Assembly: GCF_005234135.1 (NCBI RefSeq)
Contig: NZ_CP039964.1
Coordinates: 930,001-994,000 of the forward strand
Direction: 5' to 3'
DNA length: 64,000 nt
DNA from: Pseudorhodobacter turbinis
Lineage (GTDB): Bacteria; Pseudomonadota; Alphaproteobacteria; Rhodobacterales; Rhodobacteraceae
Shown: positions 9,007 to 17,106 of the stretch, piece by piece
Position numbering within the stretch: position 1 is the stretch's first letter
Layout of the letters: the number at the start of each line of letters is the position of its first letter
Position numbers and translations under genes: made by a program
The notes under the pieces: model-generated
The model's database searches: none
What the model was told of the DNA's origin: nothing
What the model saw: only the letters and a program-made list of their open reading frames with translations

Positions 9007-9984
9007 TCAGTTAGCGGCGAGCAGGTCGGCAACGCTTACGCCGATCTTGGAACCACCATCGAAGAAAGAGCCGGTCTTGCGTGCGTCAATCTTTTCCTCG
9101 GCCAGAACGAAGGCCTCTTTTGGCAGGGCAAGATAGCCGGTTTCCGAAACCAGTTCCTGCGCATGCTCTGGATCAAACATGAACTTGGCATAGGCCAGAA
9201 CTTCGGGCTTTTCGTCCAGATGCGCCTTATTGGCATAGATGAACAGCGGGCGGGTCAGCGGCTGATAGGAACCGTCACCGGCGGCCTCGACCGTCGGGGC
9301 CACACAATCGCCACCCTGATAAGAAATTTCGACCGCTTTTACGCGGCTCCGGTTTTCTTCCAGATAGGCCAGACCCAAAAAGCCGATCGCGTCAACGTCG
9401 GTCGACACACCCTGAATGGTGATGTTGTCATCTTCGGTCGCAGTGAAATCGCCGCGCGATGCACCCTCTTCGCCAACGATCGCGAAGGTGAAGTAGTCAT
9501 AAGTGCCCGAGTCGGTGCCAGCACCGAAAAGCGTCAACCCGTGGTCGGGGAATTCAGGGTTCAACTGGCTCCAGTTGTCGATTTTGCCCTGTGCTTCTGG
9601 CTCATAGGCTTTTTTCAGCTCTTCAACGGTCATGCAGCTTGCCCAGGTGTTTTCCGGGTTCGCAATGACGGCAAGCGCATCCATTGCAACGGGCAGTTCG
9701 ATAAACTCGATACCGTTTTCTGCACACAACTCGGCTTCCGAAGTTTTGATCGGACGCGACGCACCGGAAAAGCTGGTCTCACCGCGGCAGAACTTTTTGA
9801 AACCGCCGCCCGTGCCGGACACACCGACCACAACGCGGTTGCCAGTGGCAATCTGGAATTCCTCGGCAAATGCCTCTGAAACAGGATATACAGTGGAGGA
9901 ACCGTCAATCTGAACGGCGTCCTGCGCCATAGCAAAACCGGGCAAAACAAGGGCAGCAGCAGCTGTGAGGGTAAAATTACGCAT
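9007..9984 (-). CDS. pstS: phosphate-binding periplasmic protein PstS
   Basis: A 325-residue exported phosphate receptor. The signal peptide is MRNFTLTAAAALVLPGFAMA, followed by the PstS-family opening 'VQIDGSSTVYPVSEAFAEEF' and the phosphate-contact segments 'GVSGTGGGFKKFCRGETSFSGASR' region and 'GAGTDSGTYDYF'. It is the first gene of pstSCAB and has a Pho box about 80 bp upstream. Confidence 0.97.
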   Translation of the reverse strand: MRNFTLTAAAALVLPGFAMAQDAVQIDGSSTVYPVSEAFAEEFQIATGNRVVVGVSGTGGGFKKFCRGETSFSGASRPIKTSEAELCAENGIEFIELPVAMDALAVIANPENTWASCMTVEELKKAYEPEAQGKIDNWSQLNPEFPDHGLTLFGAGTDSGTYDYFTFAIVGEEGASRGDFTATEDDNITIQGVSTDVDAIGFLGLAYLEENRSRVKAVEISYQGGDCVAPTVEAAGDGSYQPLTRPLFIYANKAHLDEKPEVLAYAKFMFDPEHAQELVSETGYLALPKEAFVLAEEKIDARKTGSFFDGGSKIGVSVADLLAAN

Positions 9985-10063
9985 GAGCAGTATATTCTCC
10001 TGTCAGGTTTAAGTAGCTCGGTGCAGGCCTAATCCGGGCGCATGACAGAAATGCAAAGGTTTT

Positions 10064-10081
10064 GTGAAGGTTTTGTGACAG
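10064..10081 (-). promoter_or_regulatory. Pho box upstream of pstS
   Basis: On the minus strand the site reads CTGTCACAAAACCTTCAC, two 7-bp half-sites in direct repeat with 11-bp periodicity, close to the PhoB consensus CTGTCAT-N4-CTGTCAT. A further weaker repeat with TGTCAT lies downstream at about 10050. It is 80-97 bp upstream of the pstS start, the right place for PhoB activation under phosphate limitation. Confidence 0.8.
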
Positions 10082-10211
10082 GGTAAAGCGGCGGGCGGCA
10101 GGCCGGATTTTGCGGCAAACACCCCCCTTGTCCTTTAGCTGTCTTGTCGTCAATGTGGCGCCAACCCGACCGGATGCCCCCCCTCACCCAAGCAAAATTT
10201 GAGAATGAACC

Positions 10212-11276
10212 ATGACCGACCATGACATGGATAACCGACCAAATGTTCAGGCTCTGATCGCAGCCTTTCCCTTACCCACATTGGTTATTGACACGGCCGA
10301 ACAGATCATCGCCCTGAACGATGCGGCCGGAAAAATGCTGGGCCCCAACGCTGCAGGACGGCATTTCACCGCTACTTTGCGCAATCCCAAACTGGTGCGC
10401 GCGATTGAGAGGGGGCTGCGGGACAGCGCACCCCAAAGCATCGCGTACCAAGGGATAGAGAATGGCGCGGACATCCATTATGATGTCCACCTGCAACAGA
10501 TCGCCAAAACCGGCCAGCTTCTGGTCAGCCTTCAAAATGTCGAAGGCCAGGCCCAAGCCGAACAGATGCGCCGCGACTTCATCGCCAATGTCAGCCATGA
10601 GCTGCGCACCCCCCTGACCGGTATGATCGGCTTTATCGAAACCCTGCGCACCTCGGCCCGTGACGATGCGCGCGCGCGGGATAAATTCTTGGGCACCATG
10701 GCGCGAGAGGCCGAGCGGATGAACCGCCTTGTGCATGACCTCCTATCCCTAAGTCGGGTAGAGGCAGAGCAACGCGTGCGCCCCACCGAACGGCTGGACC
10801 TGCGCAATGTCTTGCAAACCACCCAGCGCAATCTCGACAGGCTGGCGCTTAAAAGCAATGTCAGCCTGAAGCCCGATCTGGGGGCAGAGCCGTTGTTTGT
10901 CATCGGAGAGATGGACCAATTGTTACAGGTCTTTACCAATCTTTTGGAAAACGCGATGAAATACGGCGGCGCGGATCAATCCGTCGAGATTACCAGCCAG
11001 ATCATCGCACATGATCCGGTTTTGCGCGGCCCCGCGATTGGGCTGACGATTGCCGACCACGGGCCGGGCATCGACCCCATCCACATCCCGCGCCTGACAG
11101 AGCGTTTCTACCGCGCCGACAGCCACCGCAGCCGCGAGCTGGGCGGAACCGGCCTTGGGCTGGCGATTGTGAAACATATCCTCAACCGTCACAGGGGCCG
11201 GTTGAAAATATCCAGCGCTTTGGGGGAAGGCGCGCAATTCACCGTCATCCTGCCCCCCGCCCCCGAGAAAAGCTGA
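10212..11276 (+). CDS. phoR: phosphate regulon sensor histidine kinase PhoR (cytosolic form)
   Basis: A 354-residue kinase: PAS-like sensor domain (about residues 10-110), HisKA with phospho-acceptor His129 in NVSHELRTPL, and a HATPase domain with an N-box (NLLENAMKYG), G1 (DHGPGIDP) and G2 (GGTGLGLAIV). There is no transmembrane segment, unlike E. coli PhoR, so phosphate signalling must reach it through PhoU or PstB contacts in the cytoplasm. It is divergent from pstS and upstream of phoU-phoB, which supports the PhoR assignment. Confidence 0.9.
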   Translation: MTDHDMDNRPNVQALIAAFPLPTLVIDTAEQIIALNDAAGKMLGPNAAGRHFTATLRNPKLVRAIERGLRDSAPQSIAYQGIENGADIHYDVHLQQIAKTGQLLVSLQNVEGQAQAEQMRRDFIANVSHELRTPLTGMIGFIETLRTSARDDARARDKFLGTMAREAERMNRLVHDLLSLSRVEAEQRVRPTERLDLRNVLQTTQRNLDRLALKSNVSLKPDLGAEPLFVIGEMDQLLQVFTNLLENAMKYGGADQSVEITSQIIAHDPVLRGPAIGLTIADHGPGIDPIHIPRLTERFYRADSHRSRELGGTGLGLAIVKHILNRHRGRLKISSALGEGAQFTVILPPAPEKS

Positions 11277-11297
11277 TTTTCCGGCCCCTTGGGGATA

Positions 11298-11330
11298 GTG
11301 TCATAAATCTGTAACATAACCGTCGCAAAA
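11298..11330 (+). promoter_or_regulatory. Pho box upstream of phoU-phoB
   Basis: Three 11-bp direct repeats in phase: GTGTCATAAAT, CTGTAACATAA and CCGTCGCAAAA. The first two form a good PhoB box (compare CTGTCATAAATCTGTCA). It lies in the 147-bp gap between phoR and phoU, about 95-125 bp upstream of the phoU start, suggesting phoU-phoB are autoregulated separately from phoR. Confidence 0.75.
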
Positions 11331-11423
11331 CCGCAGCGTTGCACAGCGATAACCACAGTCGAAAGCCGCCCCCCGCACGAGGGCGGCTGCCGATCAAGAA
11401 ACATTCGCAAGATTGGATGACCC

Positions 11424-12131
11424 ATGACAAAAGACCATATTTCTTCAGCTTTTGACACCGATCTGGCGGTCATTCAGGCCCAGATCATGAAAATGGGCGG
11501 GCTGGTAGAGGATGCCATCCGCCTTGGCATGCAATCGCTTGAAACCCGCGACGAAGAGTTGGCGCAACAGGTTCGCGCCGCCGATGCCGCAATTGACGAA
11601 CTTGAAGAAACGATAAACGAGGCCGCCGCCCGCATCATCGCCCTGCGCGCCCCCACCGCCATTGACCTGCGCCTGATCCTTTGCGTGATCAAGATCAGCG
11701 GCAATCTTGAGCGCATCGGCGACTACGCCAAAAACATGGCCAAACGGACCGAGGTTCTGTCACAGGTCTCGCCCATCGGGGACAGCATCGGCACGCTGCG
11801 CCGCATGACCCGCGCGGTTCAGGTGATGCTCAAGGATGCGCTGGACGCCTATATCCAGCATGACCCGGCACTGGCCGCCGATGTGATCGCGCGCGACGTG
11901 GATGTCGACCAGATGTATAACGCGCTTTTCCGCGAACTTCTGACCTTCATGATGGAAGATCCGCGCAATATCACCGCCTGCCTGCATCTGCACTTTATCG
12001 CCAAAAACACCGAGCGTATGGGCGATCATGTCACCGCCATCGCGGAGCAGGTCGTTTATCTGGCAACCGGTAAGCAACCCGATGAGAACCGCCCCAAGGC
12101 AGATTCGACCTCATCGACAACAGGGGTCTAA
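11424..12131 (+). CDS. phoU: phosphate signalling protein PhoU
   Basis: A 235-residue all-helical protein made of two PhoU three-helix repeats. Both carry the acidic metal-binding type motif: 'IKISGNLERIGDYAKNMAKR' in the first half and 'HFIAKNTERMGDHVTAIAEQ' in the second. PhoU links PstSCAB activity to PhoR, keeping the regulon off when phosphate is plentiful. It sits between phoR and phoB, 3 bp from phoB, behind its own Pho box. Confidence 0.96.
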   Translation: MTKDHISSAFDTDLAVIQAQIMKMGGLVEDAIRLGMQSLETRDEELAQQVRAADAAIDELEETINEAAARIIALRAPTAIDLRLILCVIKISGNLERIGDYAKNMAKRTEVLSQVSPIGDSIGTLRRMTRAVQVMLKDALDAYIQHDPALAADVIARDVDVDQMYNALFRELLTFMMEDPRNITACLHLHFIAKNTERMGDHVTAIAEQVVYLATGKQPDENRPKADSTSSTTGV

Positions 12132-12134
12132 AGG

Positions 12135-12824
12135 ATGGCAGCCCTGCAACCACAAGTGCTTCTGGTCGAGGATGAACCGGCACAGCGTGAGGTTCTGACA
12201 TATAATCTGGAGGCAGAGGGATTCTCTGTTCGTTGCGCAGAAAACGGCGAAGAGGCCATCTTGATGGTCAACGAAGCCCTGCCCAATCTTGTTATCCTCG
12301 ACTGGATGATCCCCCTGATGAGCGGGATCGAGGTTTGTCGCCAACTCAAGAACCGCTTTGATACCCGCAATATCCCGATCATCATGCTCTCGGCGCGGTC
12401 GGAAGAGGTCGATACCGTGCGCGGTTTGGAAACCGGCGCCGATGATTATGTGATCAAGCCCTATTCCGTGCTGGAGCTGATGGCGCGGGTGCGTACACAG
12501 CTGCGCCGCGCCGGTGTCGCAATGGCAGGCGGCGCGCTGGCATTCGAAGATATCACCCTTGATGTCGAAAGCCACCGCGTGTGCCGCAACGATCAGGAAT
12601 TGAAACTGGGACCGATAGAGTTCCGGCTCTTGACCCGCCTGATGGAACGCCCGGGCCGGGTGTTCAGCCGCGAGCAATTGCTCGACCTGATCTGGGGGCG
12701 CGATATATTCGTCGATACGCGCACGGTTGATGTCCATGTCGCGCGGCTGCGCAAACAGTTGACACGTTTTGGCGGGGACAACCCGATCCGGACCATTCGC
12801 GGTTCAGGCTATGCCATCGGCTAG
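12135..12824 (+). CDS. phoB: phosphate regulon response regulator PhoB
   Basis: A 229-residue OmpR/PhoB-type regulator. The receiver domain has the acidic pair in LVEDEPAQ, phospho-acceptor Asp56 in VILDWMIPLMSG and the conserved Lys in VIKPYSVLEL; the C-terminal winged-helix domain contains the typical 'RTVDVHVARLRKQL' recognition helix and 'IRTIRGSGYAI' wing. It binds the Pho boxes seen in front of pstS and phoU. It starts 3 bp after phoU. Confidence 0.96.
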   Translation: MAALQPQVLLVEDEPAQREVLTYNLEAEGFSVRCAENGEEAILMVNEALPNLVILDWMIPLMSGIEVCRQLKNRFDTRNIPIIMLSARSEEVDTVRGLETGADDYVIKPYSVLELMARVRTQLRRAGVAMAGGALAFEDITLDVESHRVCRNDQELKLGPIEFRLLTRLMERPGRVFSREQLLDLIWGRDIFVDTRTVDVHVARLRKQLTRFGGDNPIRTIRGSGYAIG

Positions 12825-12884
12825 GCGATCTTTCCCGCTTGGCATCGCCCTGCCCCGCGACTAGGGTCAAGAGGTACGTTCTTG

Positions 12885-13040
12885 ATGAGGCCCGCCATGC
12901 CCGCCCCTATTCTGGTTTCAATGCTGCTTCTTGTGACCCTCGCGGCGGGGCTGACCATCGCCGCCGCCTTTAGCTTTGGCCTGCCCGTCGCGGCCCTTGC
13001 ATTTGGGGCCATTGCGCTGCGGTTTTGGATGTCAAAGTGA
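12885..13040 (+). CDS. small membrane protein of unknown function (51 aa)
   Basis: A short frame of 51 codons starting ATG at 12885 with AGAGG ten bases upstream; an alternative ATG is at 12897. The product is almost entirely hydrophobic (two stretches rich in Ala, Leu, Val, Ile and Gly, ending RFWMSK), so it is predicted to be an integral membrane peptide. Its stop codon overlaps the start of the DUF1638 gene (TGATG), which argues for real translation and coupling. No family recognised. Confidence 0.6.
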   Translation: MRPAMPAPILVSMLLLVTLAAGLTIAAAFSFGLPVAALAFGAIALRFWMSK

Positions 13041-13684
13041 TGAAAGCGCTGCCCGATGACCGCAGCCTGACCGAAACCGGCCTCGCACCGCTCGGAGAGG
13101 GTCGCGTCTTGCTGATTGCCTGCGGGGCGCTGGCGCATGAGATCCTTGCCTTGAAACGGTTGAACGGCTGGGCGCACCTCGACCTGCGCTGCCTGCCCGC
13201 CAATTTGCACCTTTGGCCCGACCGCATTCCCCCCGCAGTTGAAGCGGCCGTGGCAGAACACCGCGCGGATTATGACAAGATCTTTGTGGTCTATGCCGAT
13301 TGCGGCACCGGTGGGCAGTTGTTCGATACCTGCAAAAGACTGGGGGTCGAAATGGTTGAGGGCCCGCATTGCTATTCGTTTTTTGAAGGGAATGCCGCAT
13401 TTGCCGTTAAGGCCGAGGATGAATTCCGCGCCTTCTACCTTACCGATTTTCTGGTGCGCCAGTTTGATGCCTTTGTCTGGCGGCCCATGGGGCTTGATCG
13501 TCACCCCGAACTACGAGACATGTATTTTGGAAATTACACCACGCTGATTTATCAGGCGCAAACCAATGACCCCGCACTGGATGCCAAGGCCGAGGACTGC
13601 GCCAAGCGGCTCGGGCTGGTCTATCTTCGCCGCTTTACCGGCTACGGCGATCTTGCGCCTGCGCTGGCCCGTCAAATACCCTAG
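13040..13684 (+). CDS. DUF1638 domain-containing protein
   Basis: A 214-residue protein from the ATG at 13040, which overlaps the previous stop. The N-terminal 'RVLLIACGALAHEILALKRLNGW' region and the central 'VVYADCGTGGQLFDTCKRLGVEMVEGPHCYSFFEG' region are hallmarks of DUF1638, found widely in alphaproteobacteria and methanogens. Conserved Cys and His residues suggest metal or cofactor binding, but the function is not established. Possibly co-transcribed with the small membrane protein. Confidence 0.8.
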   Translation: MKALPDDRSLTETGLAPLGEGRVLLIACGALAHEILALKRLNGWAHLDLRCLPANLHLWPDRIPPAVEAAVAEHRADYDKIFVVYADCGTGGQLFDTCKRLGVEMVEGPHCYSFFEGNAAFAVKAEDEFRAFYLTDFLVRQFDAFVWRPMGLDRHPELRDMYFGNYTTLIYQAQTNDPALDAKAEDCAKRLGLVYLRRFTGYGDLAPALARQIP

Positions 13685-14018
13685 GCTCCAGACTTCGGTA
13701 ACGGGGACGTCTCAGTCAAGTGCTTTTTGACATACGCATCCGGCCGCATAGTTGCGGATTTGATGACAGTTGTTTTCTGAGCCGTTCTGCTTTCGCCACA
13801 GCCTTCTTTTGAGATCACCCCGGGTGCATGCTTCGGTCCGTGGTCAGCGCGATGGCTACCAACATGATGCTGGTTCAAATGCAATTCCGATGTGCCCATC
13901 TCATAGGCGTGCTCGATGTTGGTCGGCAACAGTCCGGAGCACGGCATCATCGGAACCACGTCCCTAGGGGACCTCGAAGGCCTGCAGTCAGGCGCGTGAC
14001 GGCAGGAAAAGCAATTTT
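13685..14018. other. gene-free junction between DUF1638 gene and IS110 element
   Basis: 334 bp with no recognisable gene. Short frames exist on both strands but have no family resemblance that I can see and no ribosome site. It probably includes the 3' non-coding end of the IS110 element plus older insertion debris. Confidence 0.4.
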
Positions 14019-15050
14019 TTAGACCGCATGGGGCACGGCAGTGTCTGATCGAAAGTCTGTGTCATCAACCCACATCCGGTGCAGGATCACCCCGATGCGC
14101 CGGGCTAACGCGACCATGGCGCGCTTACCACCTCTGCGGCGGGCGACTTGCGCTGCCCATGTTCTCAGCCAGGTCGAACGCCCGCGGTGCAACATCACGG
14201 TCGCAGCCTGACATAGCGCGCGACGCAGGTTGACATCACCTGCCTTGGTGATGCCGCCTGAGACATCGCGTTCGCCCGACTGGTTGCGTGATGGTGTCAT
14301 GCCGACCCACGGGCCAACATTCTTGGAAGATGTGAACCGGGTGGGATCATCGACGGCTGATCTGTAGGTTAGCGCGACAACAGCTCCCACTCCAGGCATC
14401 GACATAAGTCGACGACAGACTGGGTCATCCTGAGCCATCTGACGGACAAGGCGTTCCAATCCCGCCAGCTCCTTTCGCAAGGATGCCCGTGCCAGAAGCA
14501 TAGGGCCTGTCGCGGCCTCCAGCATCGAATTACCGTCCGCCAATTCGCGGATTCGGTGTTCATACCTGCCCCGAGAGATAGCACCAACTTTCAACCCAAA
14601 GTTCCGCAACAGCCCACGCATAGACATTTCTAGGGCGATCATACCTTGCTGGATGGCCTTTCGGGCACCGAGCACGGCACGAACTTCTTGCGCCGAGACG
14701 GATTTGCAGTGAACGGGCCGGAACCAGCCAAGGTGAAGCAGGCGCGCAATGCCCTCGGCATCCCGCCGGTCCGTCTTGATTGGCATCGCCTTCAGGGCGC
14801 CTTTTACCTGGCGGGTTTCCATCAGGACGACTTCAAGCCCTGCAACGCTCATTGCGCGATGTAACCATTGAGACAATGGGCCAGCCTCGAGCCCAATGGC
14901 GGCAATAGTGCCGTCCTGTTCGCGGGCCCAACGCACCAATTCTTCAGGTTCACTGGCGACCTGCGCTTCTTTCACGATCTTGCCATGCTCGCTGATCACG
15001 CAAATTGCGGTCTTTGCCAGCGATACATCCAACCCAACAAACAGTCTCAT
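14019..15050 (-). CDS. IS110-family transposase (DEDD, apparently intact)
   Basis: A 343-residue transposase from start MRLFVGLDVSLAKTA. The RuvC-like DEDD residues are visible as Asp8 (FVGLDVS), Glu55 (IGLEAGPL), Asp94 and Asp97 (KTDRRDAE). The C-terminal Tnp_20 domain has 'MSMPGVGAVVAL', 'WVGMTPSRNQSGERD' with the catalytic-type Ser, and 'GGITKAGDVNLRR'. No frameshift or stop is present. IS110 elements have no classic inverted repeats or target duplications and are now known to use a structured non-coding RNA to choose targets. The right edge abuts an IS5-family remnant. Confidence 0.93.
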   Translation of the reverse strand: MRLFVGLDVSLAKTAICVISEHGKIVKEAQVASEPEELVRWAREQDGTIAAIGLEAGPLSQWLHRAMSVAGLEVVLMETRQVKGALKAMPIKTDRRDAEGIARLLHLGWFRPVHCKSVSAQEVRAVLGARKAIQQGMIALEMSMRGLLRNFGLKVGAISRGRYEHRIRELADGNSMLEAATGPMLLARASLRKELAGLERLVRQMAQDDPVCRRLMSMPGVGAVVALTYRSAVDDPTRFTSSKNVGPWVGMTPSRNQSGERDVSGGITKAGDVNLRRALCQAATVMLHRGRSTWLRTWAAQVARRRGGKRAMVALARRIGVILHRMWVDDTDFRSDTAVPHAV

Positions 15051-15244
15051 CCTGTAGCCCTCCATGTGGATCCAATACGGGATGGTCGACAAATTGCCCC
15101 TGATCTTGCAAGCGGTAACAGGCAGTGTGCAACGCAGGCCCCGTTACGGCATCTCATTAATCGTCAATGGCAAAACAATACGACTGCAGCAAGAGCTATG
15201 GCGGAGAAGAATACTTTGGGGCACCTATCGTAGCGTGTTGTCAC

Positions 15245-15295
15245 CTATGAGGAGGATCAGGAAACAGTCCGGGGGGCCGTTTTCCCGACGATTGG
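15245..15295. repeat. short insertion replacing two codons of the IS5 transposase
   Basis: Between the codons for FGRLKDW and V-T-T-R-Y, where two arginine codons are normally found, 51 bp of unrelated sequence is present. It contains an imperfect stem: GGAAACAGTCC pairing with GGCCGTTTTCC across a G-run. Probably a small palindromic insertion or an excision scar; origin unknown. Confidence 0.4.
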
Positions 15296-15328
15296 CCAGT
15301 CCTTCAAGCGCCCGAACATGATCTCAAT

Positions 15329-15365
15329 GTGTTACCTGGCAGCGCATGTTTACATACGCGAGAAG
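15329..15365. repeat. 37-bp palindrome-containing insertion in IS5 transposase
   Basis: These 37 bp interrupt the transposase between KRR(K)R and IEIMFGRLK and shift the frame. The core GCGCATGTTTACATACGC is a near-perfect inverted repeat with one G-T wobble. No target duplication is evident. Confidence 0.45.
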
Positions 15366-15570
15366 GCGTTTGCGACGTTTGTAACGGCGCTTGTCGTATT
15401 TGACAGGCTTTGTGCGGGACTTCCGGCCAGGGATGCACGGCTTTATACGCTTGTTTTCAAAGTATTCACGGAACCAGTCGGCATCATAACCCCAGTCGGC
15501 CCGAAGCCATTGTGCAGATGGAAGACTGCTCAGCAATGCCGCCGCGCCAGTACAGTCGCTGATCCGCTGC

Positions 15571-15602
15571 CCTCTCGCGGTTTGCGTGCAAACCGCGAGA
15601 GG
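15571..15602. repeat. 32-bp palindromic element, copy B
   Basis: Perfect inverted repeat with 15-bp arms (CCTCTCGCGGTTTGC and its complement) and a 2-bp centre. It has the same layout as copy A at 17075-17106 and shares an outer flank (GATCCGCTGC here, GATCCGTTG there, read on the opposite strand). Arm differences between the copies are compensated on the other arm. It lies exactly at a deletion junction in the IS5 transposase. Confidence 0.75.
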
Positions 15603-15689
15603 GGATCATAACCGTCCCTGCCAAGCGGTTTTGCGCATGCCGAAAGCGCCGCTACCCATGTCACCCCACCACTTCCATCCATTGTAGAG

Positions 15690-16987
15690 ATGGAGTGGTT
15701 GCCGCCCTCCCAAGGGGGCATCGTGATGTGCCAAAGTGGTGTTGTTCAACGCCACGCGAAGAGGAGGACGGCGAGATGAAGGATATGATGATTGGGGTCG
15801 ATCTGGCAAAAAATGCTTTTCAGGTTCATGGTCCCCCTCGAACGGGGGAGGTTCGGTTCCGCAAAAAGCTGACGCGAACACAGTTTCCTGTGTTCATGGC
15901 TCAGCAGGAGCCCTGCCTGGTCATTTTTGAAGCTTGCGGCAGCGCGCATTACTGGGCGCGTGAGATGGAAGCAGTTGGCCATGAGGTAAAACTGATCGCG
16001 CCACAGTACGTTAGCCCGTTCGTTAAACGTCAGAAAAATGATGCTGCTGATGCTGAAGCGATCGTCATCGCTGCCCGCCAGCCGGAGATGCGTTTTGTTG
16101 AACCCAAAACGCTCGAACAGCAGTCTCGCGCAGCCTTATTCCGTGGCCGTGAACGACTGGTTCATCAGCGGACCGCGGATCTAAATGCATTGCGGGCGCT
16201 TCTATATGAGCACGGACATGTGTTTCCCGTAGGAATGCACCACCTCAATCGCATAACGGCCCTTGTAGAAAGAAGATAAAACCGTCGGGTTGCACGCACT
16301 GATCCGCGAGGAGTGCTTGGAGCTACTGGCACCTATTGCAGAAAAAACGGCGCGTGTCATCGAACGCACCACAAAACTCAAGACGCTGGCCGCCGAGTCA
16401 GACAGGGCGCGACTTTGCGGCTTGGCTGGGTCTTGTTCCCAAGCAACATTCTTCTGGAGGCAAGGAACGTTTAGGGCGGATGACCAAGGCTGGCCAAGCT
16501 GATATCCGACGCCTTCTGATCATTGGCGCAATGTCGCGATTAGGTTGGCTTGTCCAGCGCACCATTTTGAAGGGCAGCTGGTTGTCACGGATATTGGAGC
16601 GCAAACCCATGATGCTGGTTGCGATTGTGCTGGCAAACAAGATGGCCCGCCAAATATAGGCTATGCTGACGAAGAACGAAGATTACAGGGATTCGGCGCT
16701 GGTGGGCTCGGCATGATGTTCATGTCAAACTGCTAGCGATGGCGCCAAGGGAGTGTAAGTAGAAGACCCGAATGGGCAAAATGATCGAACAGATCCGGAT
16801 AGGGAAAACCAGTAAGACCCTGAAAGTAAGAAAGCTCGGTGTTGAGATTTGGACCAGATCCGCTGATCACCATCCCGGCCCGCGGTTTTTGAAAATGCCG
16901 TATCTTGAGGCCTGACAAAAGTTCGCACTCGATCACAGCCCAACAGGGTCAAAAACTTCTTGCATTATGGACGGCAACCACAAAAAG
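15690..16987 (+). mobile_element. decayed IS1111-type (IS110 family) element nested in the IS5 remnant
   Basis: The limits come from the points where IS5 coding sequence stops and resumes (15689 and 16988), giving 1298 bp. Subterminal inverted repeats GTGGTTGCCG (15695-15704) and CGGCAACCAC (16972-16981) are perfect over 10 bp, as expected for the IS1111 subgroup. A 280-bp non-coding tail follows the transposase frame, the region where IS1111 relatives carry their guide RNA. Confidence 0.75.
15776..16703 (+). pseudogene. IS1111-type transposase pseudogene
   Basis: Starts MKDMMIGVDLAKNAFQVHG and keeps the DEDD N-terminal domain (Asp in GVDLAK, Glu in VIFEACGS, Asp pair in QKNDAADAEA). The frame is lost after HHLNRITALVERR, then returns as LIREECLELLAPIAEK; a deletion removes the segment that normally holds the PGVGP motif, and the C-terminus resumes in another frame as GRDFAAWLGLVPKQHSS. 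A TAG replaces the usual Trp codon near the end (MARQ-I-stop-AMLTKNEDYRDSA). Not functional. Confidence 0.88.
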
Positions 16988-17074
16988 CGTCTTAGCTGGG
17001 CCATATTCCTTTGGGGCATCACACTACCGCAAACCATTGCGATTGATGAATATAATTCCGCTCAGAACGCGCCC

Positions 17075-17106
17075 CCTTTCACGGTTTGTCTAGAAACCGT
17101 GAAAGG
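17075..17106. repeat. 32-bp palindromic element, copy A
   Basis: Perfect 13-bp arms, CCTTTCACGGTTT and AAACCGTGAAAGG, around a 6-bp loop GTCTAG. It interrupts the IS5 transposase between VDD and R-V-L-S-G codons; removing about 40 bp (palindrome plus short flanks) restores the expected reading. Related to copy B at 15571-15602. Confidence 0.75.
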
